Positions 18,947 through 26,582 of a DNA stretch of 64,000 nucleotides are shown here, piece by piece (the first letter of the stretch is position 1; every line of letters begins with the position of its first letter). The notes under the pieces are model-generated. The model searched no databases. It saw only the letters and a program-made list of their open reading frames with translations, and was not told where the DNA came from. The translations under genes and the position numbers were made by a program. The DNA comes from Lachnospiraceae bacterium (GTDB lineage: Bacteria; Bacillota; Clostridia; Lachnospirales; Lachnospiraceae), in NCBI GenBank assembly GCA_022792835.1, contig JAAWBT010000089.1, positions 80,831 through 144,830 of the forward strand, read 5' to 3'.

Positions 18947-19627
18947 ATGGCAGGAACAGATTTTGGTTCCGTTCCATCTTTAAAACAGCTTGCCTATGAC
19001 AATCTGAAGCAGAGGATCATAGAGGGAGAGTTAAAACCGGGATTCCGGCTTAGGGAAGAGGATTTGTCTACGGAGATGAATATCAGCCGGGCGCCCATCC
19101 GGGAGGCGCTTAATATGCTGGAGAGGGACGGGTTTACAACGATCGTTCCAAGGAAAGGCGCCATTGTGGCGGAGGTGGTAAAGGAAGACATCTATTATAT
19201 ATGGGAGATGCGGGCCCTTTTGGAGCCCTATGCCGCCAGGCTTTCCACGGAACTTGTCCCTCTGGAAAAGACTGCGGAGGTCAAGAAGAGGCTTCTCACA
19301 GTTCTGGACCATCCGGAGGATCTTCCCCGGTATGTGAATTCAGACCTGGAGGTCCATCAGATGCTGGCGGATTATCTGGAAAACAGGTTCTTAAAGAATA
19401 CGCTGGAGAATATGAAGGCCCATTCTCTGCGGATCCGATGGGCGGCAGAGTATGACAATGAGGATATGCAGGCTTCCATTGTGGAGGCGGCCACCAGAGA
19501 GCATATGGAGATCGTCTGCGCACTGGAAAAGAGGGAGCAGGACCTGGTATATCAGGTGGTAAAGCAGCATGTGGAGAACAGCGCCAAGCGGCTGATGGGA
19601 GCCAATTACGTAAATCAGAAAAAATGA
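18947..19627 (+). CDS. GntR-family transcriptional regulator with FCD ligand domain
   Basis: The 226-residue protein has a winged helix (LREEDLSTEMNISRAPIREAL) at about residues 8-75 and an all-helical FCD domain after it. The FCD metal/ligand residues are visible: Asp133, His137, His186 and His208. FCD regulators usually respond to organic or amino acids and control neighbouring catabolic genes. It lies between the importer operon and an aminopeptidase gene. Palindromes upstream of korA, livG and the aminopeptidase are candidate binding sites. It is paralogous to the regulator at 25871. Confidence 0.9.
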   Translation: MAGTDFGSVPSLKQLAYDNLKQRIIEGELKPGFRLREEDLSTEMNISRAPIREALNMLERDGFTTIVPRKGAIVAEVVKEDIYYIWEMRALLEPYAARLSTELVPLEKTAEVKKRLLTVLDHPEDLPRYVNSDLEVHQMLADYLENRFLKNTLENMKAHSLRIRWAAEYDNEDMQASIVEAATREHMEIVCALEKREQDLVYQVVKQHVENSAKRLMGANYVNQKK

Positions 19628-19704
19628 AGAGACGAAAGAAGCCATTAGCAGATCACTTGATTTATTGGTTGATTTACTAATGGTTTTTTATGAAGGAGAA
19701 ATGA

Positions 19705-19729
19705 TATACAATCTGCAGTATACAGATTG
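19705..19729 (+). promoter_or_regulatory. Putative FCD-regulator operator upstream of the aminopeptidase
   Basis: CAATCTG (19709-19715) and CAGATTG (19723-19729) form a perfect inverted repeat with a 7-base spacer. The left part, TATACAATCTGCA (19705-19717), matches 12 of 13 bases of TATACAATCTACA at 13206-13218 before livG. The recurrence suggests a shared regulator. Confidence 0.55.
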
Positions 19730-19757
19730 AACCTATCACAAGATTCAGGAGGCAAAT

Positions 19758-20720
19758 ATGAGCGAAAAAGCAAGAAAAGGCTGTGAGATCCTGCTCCATA
19801 CCTGCGGAGAGGTAAAAAAGGGAGAGCGGGTTTTGGTGATCACAGATAATACGAGCAGAGAGATTGGCGAGGCTATGTATGCCTGCGCGGCAGATTTTAC
19901 GGATGCGACGCTGGTGCGCATGCCGGACCGATCTACCCATGGGGAGGCGCCTACGGCTGTGGTCGCCGCGGCCATGAAGGAATCGGACGTGATGTTTTCG
20001 GCAACCACCTTTTCTCTGTACAACAGCGCCGCCAGGATTGAGGCCTGTGAGGCTGGCTCCCGCTTTGTAAACATGGCGGATTATTCCCTGGAGATGCTGG
20101 AGGAAGGCTGCCTCTTCACAGACTGGGGGGAGATCCGGAGAATCGTGGACGATTTAAAAACCAGGATTGTGGGGAAAGAACTGTCCATCACAACCCCTGC
20201 TGGAACAGATTTCCATACTTCCATCGAAGGGCGCCACGCAGACACCGGCTACGGCGTATCCAGGGAAAAGGGGGAGGCCTCCTCTCCGCCGGATGCAGAA
20301 TGTGCGGTGGGGCCTGCAGACGACTCGGCAGAAGGGACGCTGGTCATTGACGGGAGCATTCCCCTTCCAGGGCTTGGCGTGCTTAAAAATCCCATTACTC
20401 TGAAGGTGGAGAAAGGCTATATCACCTCCATCGAGGGCGGGGAGGAAGCCAAAATTCTGAAAAACACACTGGCGGCATTTGGCGACAAACGGGTTTATCT
20501 GGCGGCAGAAGTAGGCTTTGGCCTCAATCCGGCAGGACGTTTGAACGGGCGGATGTTGGAGGATGAGGGGGTCATGGGGACCATGCACATTGGGATCGGA
20601 AATAATCTGTCCTACGGAGGAACCTGTGACACTCCCGTACATATTGATCTGATCATGAAATGTCCCACCTGCATGGTGGACGGAATCTGTGTGATGAAAG
20701 ACGGAGAGCTTGTCAGATAA
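19758..20720 (+). CDS. M29-like (aminopeptidase T / leucyl aminopeptidase-related) metal hydrolase
   Basis: The 320-residue protein resembles the thermophilic-aminopeptidase family (AmpS/PepT-like, COG2309). Candidate metal ligands are visible in the C-terminal half: Glu in LAAEVGFGLNP, Glu in LEDEGVMGTMHIGIGNN plus its His, and His/Asp in PVHIDLIMKC. The N-terminal half (KKGERVLVITDN, SLYNSAARIEA) also fits. Family members cleave N-terminal residues from peptides or, in a divergent branch, open aromatic rings as dioxygenases. In this setting a dipeptidase or amino-acid amidase role for the imported substrate is plausible but unproven. Confidence 0.7.
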   Translation: MSEKARKGCEILLHTCGEVKKGERVLVITDNTSREIGEAMYACAADFTDATLVRMPDRSTHGEAPTAVVAAAMKESDVMFSATTFSLYNSAARIEACEAGSRFVNMADYSLEMLEEGCLFTDWGEIRRIVDDLKTRIVGKELSITTPAGTDFHTSIEGRHADTGYGVSREKGEASSPPDAECAVGPADDSAEGTLVIDGSIPLPGLGVLKNPITLKVEKGYITSIEGGEEAKILKNTLAAFGDKRVYLAAEVGFGLNPAGRLNGRMLEDEGVMGTMHIGIGNNLSYGGTCDTPVHIDLIMKCPTCMVDGICVMKDGELVR

Positions 20721-20755
20721 TTTTTCCAAAATATTGCCAGAAGGATGTGAGTGGG

Positions 20756-20812
20756 AGAGCCATTCCTCTGCAGTCTGTAACAACAGCCTGCAAAGGATGG
20801 CTCTGTTTTGTT
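20756..20812 (+). terminator. Terminator after the aminopeptidase gene
   Basis: AGAGCCATTCCTCTGCAG (20756-20773) pairs with CTGCAAAGGATGGCTCT (20788-20804) with small bulges, followed by GTTTTGTTG. It closes the first catabolic block. Confidence 0.8.
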
Positions 20813-20855
20813 GACCATGTTATAGAATATAGTGTTGAAAGTCGACATTCGGCAG

Positions 20856-20884
20856 TTGACAATATGAACAAAGAATGCTATACT
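20856..20884 (+). promoter_or_regulatory. Strong promoter of the TRAP-transporter operon
   Basis: TTGACA (20856-20861), 17 bases, TATACT (20879-20884): nearly ideal sigma-A promoter. A GTCGAC-centred sequence (AAGTCGACATT, 20839-20849) lies just upstream and shares its core with the palindrome in the korA promoter. Confidence 0.85.
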
Positions 20885-20934
20885 GGTTTTTGTAAAGAGA
20901 AGAATATTTTTAAAAAGAAAGGATGTGTATCAAA

Positions 20935-21750
20935 ATGGCATTTAAGCTTGGTTTAATCAACGTAGGTCAGGGTCCCAGAGTCGACAACAGGTCTTTTGTC
21001 CGGAATTATTTTAAGGCGCAGGGGGTTGAGGTGGAAATCCTTGAGCATTGTTCCTATGAGGATATGACCTTTGAACAGATTCATGCTCTGGAAGGACCTG
21101 ATTATGATCCGGAAAAACCGATGTATTCTCCTGATACCCGCTGTGGAGCGTTTGTCCACCGGGAAGATGGTGATGATTTCTATCTTGGGAAAGGCTGGCA
21201 TGAAGTCTGGACTCCCAGAAAAGAGAACGAACCCAGGATTCAGCGGTGCATTGACCAGCTAGAGGCAGAGGGGGCCCAGGCGATTCTTCTTTGCTGCTGT
21301 CTGCGTTATCCTCTACACAGATTTCATTCAAATGTACCGGTGGTCTTTCCCTGGAAAACGGTGTTCCATTATATTCAGGCCCTTGCCGACACCATGGACC
21401 ATCCTGAGATCGGCGTTGTGATCGGCCGTGGACAGAACTGGGAACGTGATATCGAGATGTTCACAAACTATGACGGTTTCCGCAATGTAAATTTCCATTT
21501 TGGGGTAGGCCACTGCACGGGAGGAGAAGAATCTCTCCCCGAAAAACTGGACCTGGTTGTTGTATGGGGGTATCACACATTTGACTATCGCAGCGGCGCC
21601 GTTGGCGATGAGGAGTGCCTGGAACTGAAATATGAGAAGGAATTCAACTGTCCGGTTATCAGCTCGGCAAGTTCCGCATTTTTGTTCCTGCGGGGTTATA
21701 TGCGTCCTGTGATGGATGAAAAGAGTTACTACGAGCCTGTGGCTTTGTAA
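20935..21750 (+). CDS. AroM-family protein (Asp/Glu racemase-like superfamily)
   Basis: The 271-residue protein has the layout of the AroM family: an N-terminal LGLINVGQGPRVD, a central DQLEAEGAQAILLCCC strand ending in Cys120-122, and a C-terminal PVISSASSAFLFLRGY. The fold is related to Asp/Glu/hydantoin racemases, with a cysteine in the first active-site position; no clear second catalytic cysteine stands out, so it may be an isomerase, a lyase or a binding protein. The start is taken at 20935 (MAFKLGL); an ATG at 20923 abuts the AAAGG site. It heads the TRAP operon, hinting at action on the same substrate. Biochemical function of the family is poorly known. Confidence 0.6.
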   Translation: MAFKLGLINVGQGPRVDNRSFVRNYFKAQGVEVEILEHCSYEDMTFEQIHALEGPDYDPEKPMYSPDTRCGAFVHREDGDDFYLGKGWHEVWTPRKENEPRIQRCIDQLEAEGAQAILLCCCLRYPLHRFHSNVPVVFPWKTVFHYIQALADTMDHPEIGVVIGRGQNWERDIEMFTNYDGFRNVNFHFGVGHCTGGEESLPEKLDLVVVWGYHTFDYRSGAVGDEECLELKYEKEFNCPVISSASSAFLFLRGYMRPVMDEKSYYEPVAL

Positions 21751-21823
21751 GTTTTTCTTTGCCGGAATCGGTATCACAGTTGACGCAAAAAAATAATTTA
21801 TAACAGGAGAGGGGGTTACATTT

Positions 21824-22897
21824 ATGAAGAAAAAAGGTTTAGCAATCCTGTTGGCGCTGGGGATGGTTCTTTCTATGGCAGGATGTGGGGGGAGCGATAA
21901 GAAAAAAGCGAGTGATTCTGCTGCAGAGAAAGAAACGGAGGCAGTCAAAGAGACGGCAGGTCCAAGTCAAGAGGAAGCCGGGGCAGAGCTTACCCTTGAT
22001 ATGATTTCCTGCCTTGGTGAGACTCACAAGATTTGGAAGGCCGTAGAGTATTATGCCGCGAAGGTTGAGGAGGTCTCCGGGGGCAGGCTAAAGATCAATC
22101 TGGTCGGCGGCGACGAGGTTATGGCAGAGGAAGAGCAGCTGAGCGCTTTAAAATCCGGCACCTTTGATATGATGTGGGATCTGGAGACTCTTTCCCAGCT
22201 CTGCCCTCTCTATTCTGCAATGTCCTGTACTGGCATGACTTCGAAAGAAGAGCTGGATGCCGGACTTTATGAGCTGTACCGCGAGGCATATGAAAAAGAA
22301 GGAGGGGTCTACTGGCTGGGCAAAGCCTCACAGCCTCAGTGGTGGACGCTTGCCTATAACGGGGATGATATAGGCAGTATTGGAGACATCAAGGGCAAGA
22401 AGCTCCGCTGTAATTCTGCCACATCAGCGGCAGTAGAGGCTCTGGGCGGGGTACCCACCGTCATCGCCTATGGTGAAATTTATGAGGCGATGGAAAGAGG
22501 TATTATTGACGGCTTCATCATGACTCCTGAAGACTGGGTACAAAATAGCTGGCAGGATGTTACAGATAAGTTCTGTGATGTGAGGATCCTTGAAGGGGGG
22601 ATGACAGGGTGTCTGTGCAATCTTGATACATGGAACAGCCTGACCAAAGAGCAGCAGGGATGGCTCAGAGCTCCTTTTGAAGAGTACGTGGAAGAGCTCT
22701 TTGCCATATGTGAGGAAAATCAGTCATCTGGAGAAAAAGAAATGGCAGAGGCGGGGGTTACTCTGGTTCCCTGGACAAAAGAGGAGAAAGAAAAAGCACA
22801 GGAATTGGTGAGAGAGGCTCAGTGGAATTCCTTGAAATCCTCCATCACGCCTGAATATGCAAAAAAGTTTGCCGAAATTTGCGGACTTGACTATTGA
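21824..22897 (+). CDS. dctP: TRAP transporter substrate-binding lipoprotein, DctP family
   Basis: The 357-residue extracellular receptor of a tripartite ATP-independent (TRAP) importer has a lipoprotein signal with Cys21 (LSMAGC) and a Ser/Glu/Lys-rich linker. The DctP motif region is IKGKKLRCNSATSAAVEAL followed by GEIYEAMERGIIDGFIM; the Arg of KKLR is the usual carboxylate-binding residue. A substrate with a carboxyl group, such as an N-acyl or N-carbamoyl amino acid, would fit both the receptor type and the downstream hydrolases. It follows the AroM-like gene by 73 bases. Confidence 0.9.
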   Translation: MKKKGLAILLALGMVLSMAGCGGSDKKKASDSAAEKETEAVKETAGPSQEEAGAELTLDMISCLGETHKIWKAVEYYAAKVEEVSGGRLKINLVGGDEVMAEEEQLSALKSGTFDMMWDLETLSQLCPLYSAMSCTGMTSKEELDAGLYELYREAYEKEGGVYWLGKASQPQWWTLAYNGDDIGSIGDIKGKKLRCNSATSAAVEALGGVPTVIAYGEIYEAMERGIIDGFIMTPEDWVQNSWQDVTDKFCDVRILEGGMTGCLCNLDTWNSLTKEQQGWLRAPFEEYVEELFAICEENQSSGEKEMAEAGVTLVPWTKEEKEKAQELVREAQWNSLKSSITPEYAKKFAEICGLDY

Positions 22898-22946
22898 GGC
22901 TCTGCTTTAGAGTGACCTGAAACAAAAAGGGCTACACATGGTATCT

Positions 22947-22987
22947 AACCGGGGCCGGTCATATTCATCTGTGATTGGCCCGGTTTT
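22947..22987 (+). terminator. Intra-operon attenuating hairpin between dctP and dctQ
   Basis: AACCGGGGCC (22947-22956) pairs with GGCCCGGTT (22977-22985) and is followed by a short T-run. It probably lets part of the transcripts stop, giving more binding protein than membrane subunits. A complete stop is less likely because no promoter is visible before dctQ. Confidence 0.6.
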
Positions 22988-23011
22988 ACAAATGCACAGA
23001 GGAGGAGGCTT

Positions 23012-23587
23012 ATGGAGAAAAAGATCCGGTCAAAAAATTTCTGGTATTATTTTGACAAACTGGTAAATGGGGTTGCGCTTGTTTCCGGGGTGGGGCTTGG
23101 AATTATCGCATTTATTATCGTTGCGGATGTGGTGATGAGATATGCTTTTAACAAACCGTTTTCTTTCACTACGCCTTTAGCGGAATTGATCTTAGTCCTC
23201 ATACTGACCTTCGGCGGCACATATTTACTCAGGGAGCAGGATTTCATCAGGGTAGACATTGTCGTTCAATTCCTGCCGAGAAAAGTGCAGATCATTATGA
23301 GGTGCATCGTTGACTTGATCGGAAGCATTGTGTTTATCACAGTGGGCTGCGGAGTGGCTGTAAAGCTGCGGGAACTGTATATCACGAAGGCGATCATCAT
23401 TAATTCCGGGGGGAATTGGAGACATTGGATCTATATGGCTCCGCTGGTTGTTTTCTTTTTTGCTATTCCCGTACAGTTTGTGAGAAATTCCATCGATGCG
23501 GTTCACATGCTCCGGTCAGGCAGTTATTTTGCAGATGGGGATCAGGCGGCAAAGATGACAGACCAGGAGGATGGTTCCGAGTCATAG
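23012..23587 (+). CDS. dctQ: TRAP transporter small membrane subunit, DctQ family
   Basis: This 191-residue protein has four hydrophobic segments, the DctQ pattern, with VADVVMRYAFNKPFSFTTPLAE between the first two; the RY and the following P are conserved in the family. It joins DctM in the membrane and docks the DctP receptor. GGAGGAGG precedes ATG 23012. A hydrophilic C-terminal tail (SYFADGDQAAKM onward) is cytoplasmic. Confidence 0.88.
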   Translation: MEKKIRSKNFWYYFDKLVNGVALVSGVGLGIIAFIIVADVVMRYAFNKPFSFTTPLAELILVLILTFGGTYLLREQDFIRVDIVVQFLPRKVQIIMRCIVDLIGSIVFITVGCGVAVKLRELYITKAIIINSGGNWRHWIYMAPLVVFFFAIPVQFVRNSIDAVHMLRSGSYFADGDQAAKMTDQEDGSES

Positions 23588-23605
23588 GAGAGGGGGTATA
23601 GGAAC

Positions 23606-24916
23606 ATGAGCTGGCAGATGGTTTTGGTTATATTTTTTCTGGCTTTGCTGATCTTACTTTTATCAGGCATGGCATTGCCTGTTGCATTTCTGCTTGTGAG
23701 CGGAGTAGGGGCATTTATTTTCTGGAACGGGTTTAAGGGGTTCCCCCAGATGAGTCTCACCCTTTTGAGCTCTGTCAAAAGCTGGTCTCTGCTTCCGATC
23801 CCGCTGTTTATTTTAATGGGGGAAATCTTGTTTCAGACAGGGATCATGAAAAAGGCGTTGGATGTTGTGGATATGTGGCTCGGGAGACTTCCGGGAAGAC
23901 TTGCGGTGGTGGGAGTCCTTTCATCAGTATTGATGGGCACCTTTACCGGGTCTTCCATGGCGGCAACGTCCATGCTCTCCACGTCGCTGGTTCCAGAAAT
24001 GCAGAAGAGGGGATACAAGACAGATTTTGCGCTGGGCTCCATCTGTGGCGCAGGGGGGCTTGCAATGATGATCCCGCCTTCATCTTTGGCAGTTACTGTG
24101 GCGACCATTGCAGGAGCCTCTGTCAGCAAAACCCTCATGGGAGCCATTGTTCCCGGGGCTTTGATGGCGCTTGGATACTGTATTTACATTTTCGGACGTT
24201 CCATTTTAAGGCCTCAGGATGCTCCGAGATATACGGTTAAAAAACTGTCGTTAAAGGAAAGGCTTTCCTTTACCGGAAAAAATATTGTTCCAATTCTTCT
24301 TATTATTGTATCTGTTTCAGGTGTGATCCTGTTTGGGCTTGCGACGCCATCTGAAGCGGCGGCCTGTGGCGTTGTGGCAAGTATCCTTGTAACGATTGTG
24401 ATGAAAACGCTTACCTTTAGCAAACTAAAAAAAGCGCTGTATAATACGGTAAAGACATCCGCGATGCTTCTTACGATTATGCTGGGCTCCAGTATGTTTT
24501 CTTCGATTTTGAGCTTTTCTGGCGCGACGAAATCTCTGACCTTATGGGTATCTGCTCTTGACGTTCCGCCCAAAATGATTGTCCTTTGTTTCCTTTTGGT
24601 GGTGTTTGTACTGGGATGTTTTATGGAGACCAATTCGATCATGTTCATCTGTCTGCCCATCTTTATTCCGGTGGTGATGGCGCTGGGATTTGATGTGGTC
24701 TGGTTCTGTCTCCTCATGATGATATCCTGTGAAATGGCAGAATCCACACCGCCCTTTGGAGTGCTTTTGTTCCTGCTTAAAGGGCTCTTTCCAAAAGAGA
24801 AGATGTCTACCATTATGAAATCGGCAGCGCCTTATCTGGCAGCAGATGCATTTGCTATGGCGGTATGTTTTTTCTTCCCTGCAGTCACCATGTGGCTGCC
24901 TGGTATGGTGAAGTGA
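23606..24916 (+). CDS. dctM: TRAP transporter large permease, DctM family
   Basis: The 436-residue permease has about twelve hydrophobic segments and family motifs MGTFTGSSMAATSMLS, MMIPPSSLAVT and CFMETNSIMFI. DctM carries the substrate using a sodium gradient. It starts 18 bases after dctQ. With dctP and dctQ it makes a complete importer, in contrast to the ATP-driven Liv system of the previous block. Confidence 0.92.
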   Translation: MSWQMVLVIFFLALLILLLSGMALPVAFLLVSGVGAFIFWNGFKGFPQMSLTLLSSVKSWSLLPIPLFILMGEILFQTGIMKKALDVVDMWLGRLPGRLAVVGVLSSVLMGTFTGSSMAATSMLSTSLVPEMQKRGYKTDFALGSICGAGGLAMMIPPSSLAVTVATIAGASVSKTLMGAIVPGALMALGYCIYIFGRSILRPQDAPRYTVKKLSLKERLSFTGKNIVPILLIIVSVSGVILFGLATPSEAAACGVVASILVTIVMKTLTFSKLKKALYNTVKTSAMLLTIMLGSSMFSSILSFSGATKSLTLWVSALDVPPKMIVLCFLLVVFVLGCFMETNSIMFICLPIFIPVVMALGFDVVWFCLLMMISCEMAESTPPFGVLLFLLKGLFPKEKMSTIMKSAAPYLAADAFAMAVCFFFPAVTMWLPGMVK

Positions 24917-24952
24917 CGAGAGTGTGGGACTTTTGAAACGGAGGCTGATTTT

Positions 24953-25828
24953 ATGAGTCAGAAAAAAGCGGATCTGCTGCTATTTACAGTGGCCCTGGCC
25001 TGGGGTTCTTCGAATGTTCTGCTGAAAATCGGGGCGGAAAGTATCGGGACATTAAATTTGATCGGCCTTCGTTTTGGGTTGGCGTTTATAACCACTTTTC
25101 TTATTTTTTTCAAAAGAATGTTGCGGGTAAACCTAAAAACGATTCTTTACAGCGCTCTGACAGGAGTGATCCTCTGCTCTATTTTTATGGTCCTTATTTA
25201 TGCATTGAAACTGGAGGACGCATCCAGAGTGAGTTTCCTTTCCTCAATATCCGTCCTGCTGGTCCCGGCGCTCATGGCAGTATATCGCAGAGAGAGACCT
25301 GAAAAATGCGTGGTCATCGGGATGGTTCTTGTTTTGACCGGCCTGATTTTGCTGATGAATCCCGGAGAGATGATCTTTGTATCTGCAGGCTCCTTCCTTT
25401 CCATTCTGGCGGCTTTTATCAATGCAGCAGTTGTGATTGTGACAAATGCAGCCTCCCATGCCGTGGAAGATACCTTGCAGCTTGGCGTTTACCAGCTGGG
25501 ATTTGCCGGACTTTTTGGATGGATTGGCAGTTTTATCATGGAAAACCCCCGTCTGCCGGAAACTTCTGTTGAATGGACTTCTGTTCTGTTATTGGCACTG
25601 ATCTGCAGCGCCTACGGATTTATCGCGCTTTCCTATGGCCAAAAATATACGGTTCCGGAACATTCGGCTTTTGCCATTGCGTTGGAACCGGTTTTCTCGG
25701 CAGTATTCGCATTTTTTGTGCTGGGAGAAAGAATGGAGTTCCATAATTACGCAGGCGCCCTGCTTATTTTCCTCAGCGTCATGATCGCCGGCAAAATTAT
25801 TGATATTGGAAAAGTTTGGTCTATTTGA
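24953..25828 (+). CDS. EamA/DMT-superfamily permease
   Basis: The 291-residue protein has ten hydrophobic helices in two EamA repeats (about residues 5-135 and 150-285), with the usual WGSSNVLLKIG start and ALEPVFSAVFAFFVLGE near the end. Members export amino acids or metabolites. In the TRAP/amidohydrolase operon it may expel a product or surplus amino acid. It begins 36 bases after dctM. Confidence 0.85.
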   Translation: MSQKKADLLLFTVALAWGSSNVLLKIGAESIGTLNLIGLRFGLAFITTFLIFFKRMLRVNLKTILYSALTGVILCSIFMVLIYALKLEDASRVSFLSSISVLLVPALMAVYRRERPEKCVVIGMVLVLTGLILLMNPGEMIFVSAGSFLSILAAFINAAVVIVTNAASHAVEDTLQLGVYQLGFAGLFGWIGSFIMENPRLPETSVEWTSVLLLALICSAYGFIALSYGQKYTVPEHSAFAIALEPVFSAVFAFFVLGERMEFHNYAGALLIFLSVMIAGKIIDIGKVWSI

Positions 25829-25870
25829 TATACTTGAATTCTAAAAAAATAAAAACGGGAGGAGAATTTT

Positions 25871-26548
25871 TTGAACTTCAAAGAGTTGAATTTGACAGCA
25901 GTCCCATCATTGAAACAGCGGGTATATGACTATCTGCTTGAGTTGATCCTTTCTGATGAGCTGAAGCCCAACACAAGGCTTTTGGAGCCGGAAATCGCGG
26001 AAGCGCTTCACATAAGCAGGGCGCCTATCCGGGAGGCAATCAACATGCTTGAGAGAGATGGGTTTGTCACAATGAGACCCAATAAGGGGGCCTTTGTTGC
26101 AGAAATGTCTTATAAAAATGCTGTGGAGCTGTGGGAGTTCCTTGCGATTATGCAGCCTTATACAGCCAGGATGAGCTGTGGGAAGATTCCGGCGTTAGAG
26201 CTGAAAAAAATGAGAAATGAACTTCTGATACTTCAAAGTGAGGCGCATACCTATGAGGAATTTGCCATGTCTGACAAAGCGCTCCATGCAATGCTGGGGG
26301 ACTATCTGGAAAATGAGATGATAAAAAAGCAGATCAAGCTTTTACAGGCGCATGCGACCAGATTTCGGTGGATTACGGATCGCAATTATGAAAATCCAGA
26401 GGAACGGATGATCTCGATAGAAGAGCATCTTCAGATCGTGAACGCCCTTTTGGAAGAGGACCCGGACAAAGTATTTACGCTCACTCAGAAACATATGGAG
26501 CGGGGGCTTAGGACGTTGATTGCTCAAAAAGACAGGGAGCAGAAATAG
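25871..26548 (+). CDS. GntR-family regulator with FCD domain (paralogue of 18947)
   Basis: The 225-residue protein starts with TTG 25871, supported by GGGAGGAG six bases upstream and by alignment of VPSLKQ with the other regulator. Its winged helix contains HISRAPIREAINMLERDGF; the FCD ligands are Asp135, His139, His186 and His208, exactly matching the register of the protein at 18947. It probably senses an acidic ligand and controls the TRAP operon. The near-identical recognition helices suggest that the two regulators may bind overlapping sites. Confidence 0.88.
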   Translation: MNFKELNLTAVPSLKQRVYDYLLELILSDELKPNTRLLEPEIAEALHISRAPIREAINMLERDGFVTMRPNKGAFVAEMSYKNAVELWEFLAIMQPYTARMSCGKIPALELKKMRNELLILQSEAHTYEEFAMSDKALHAMLGDYLENEMIKKQIKLLQAHATRFRWITDRNYENPEERMISIEEHLQIVNALLEEDPDKVFTLTQKHMERGLRTLIAQKDREQK

Positions 26549-26582
26549 CATTTTGCAGGATATGCGACAAGGAGGAAGCCGG

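Noticed and set aside
20154..20783. Open frame of 209 codons on the minus strand opposite the M29-like gene
   Set aside because: No motif or ribosome site, and it crosses the terminator at 20756-20812.
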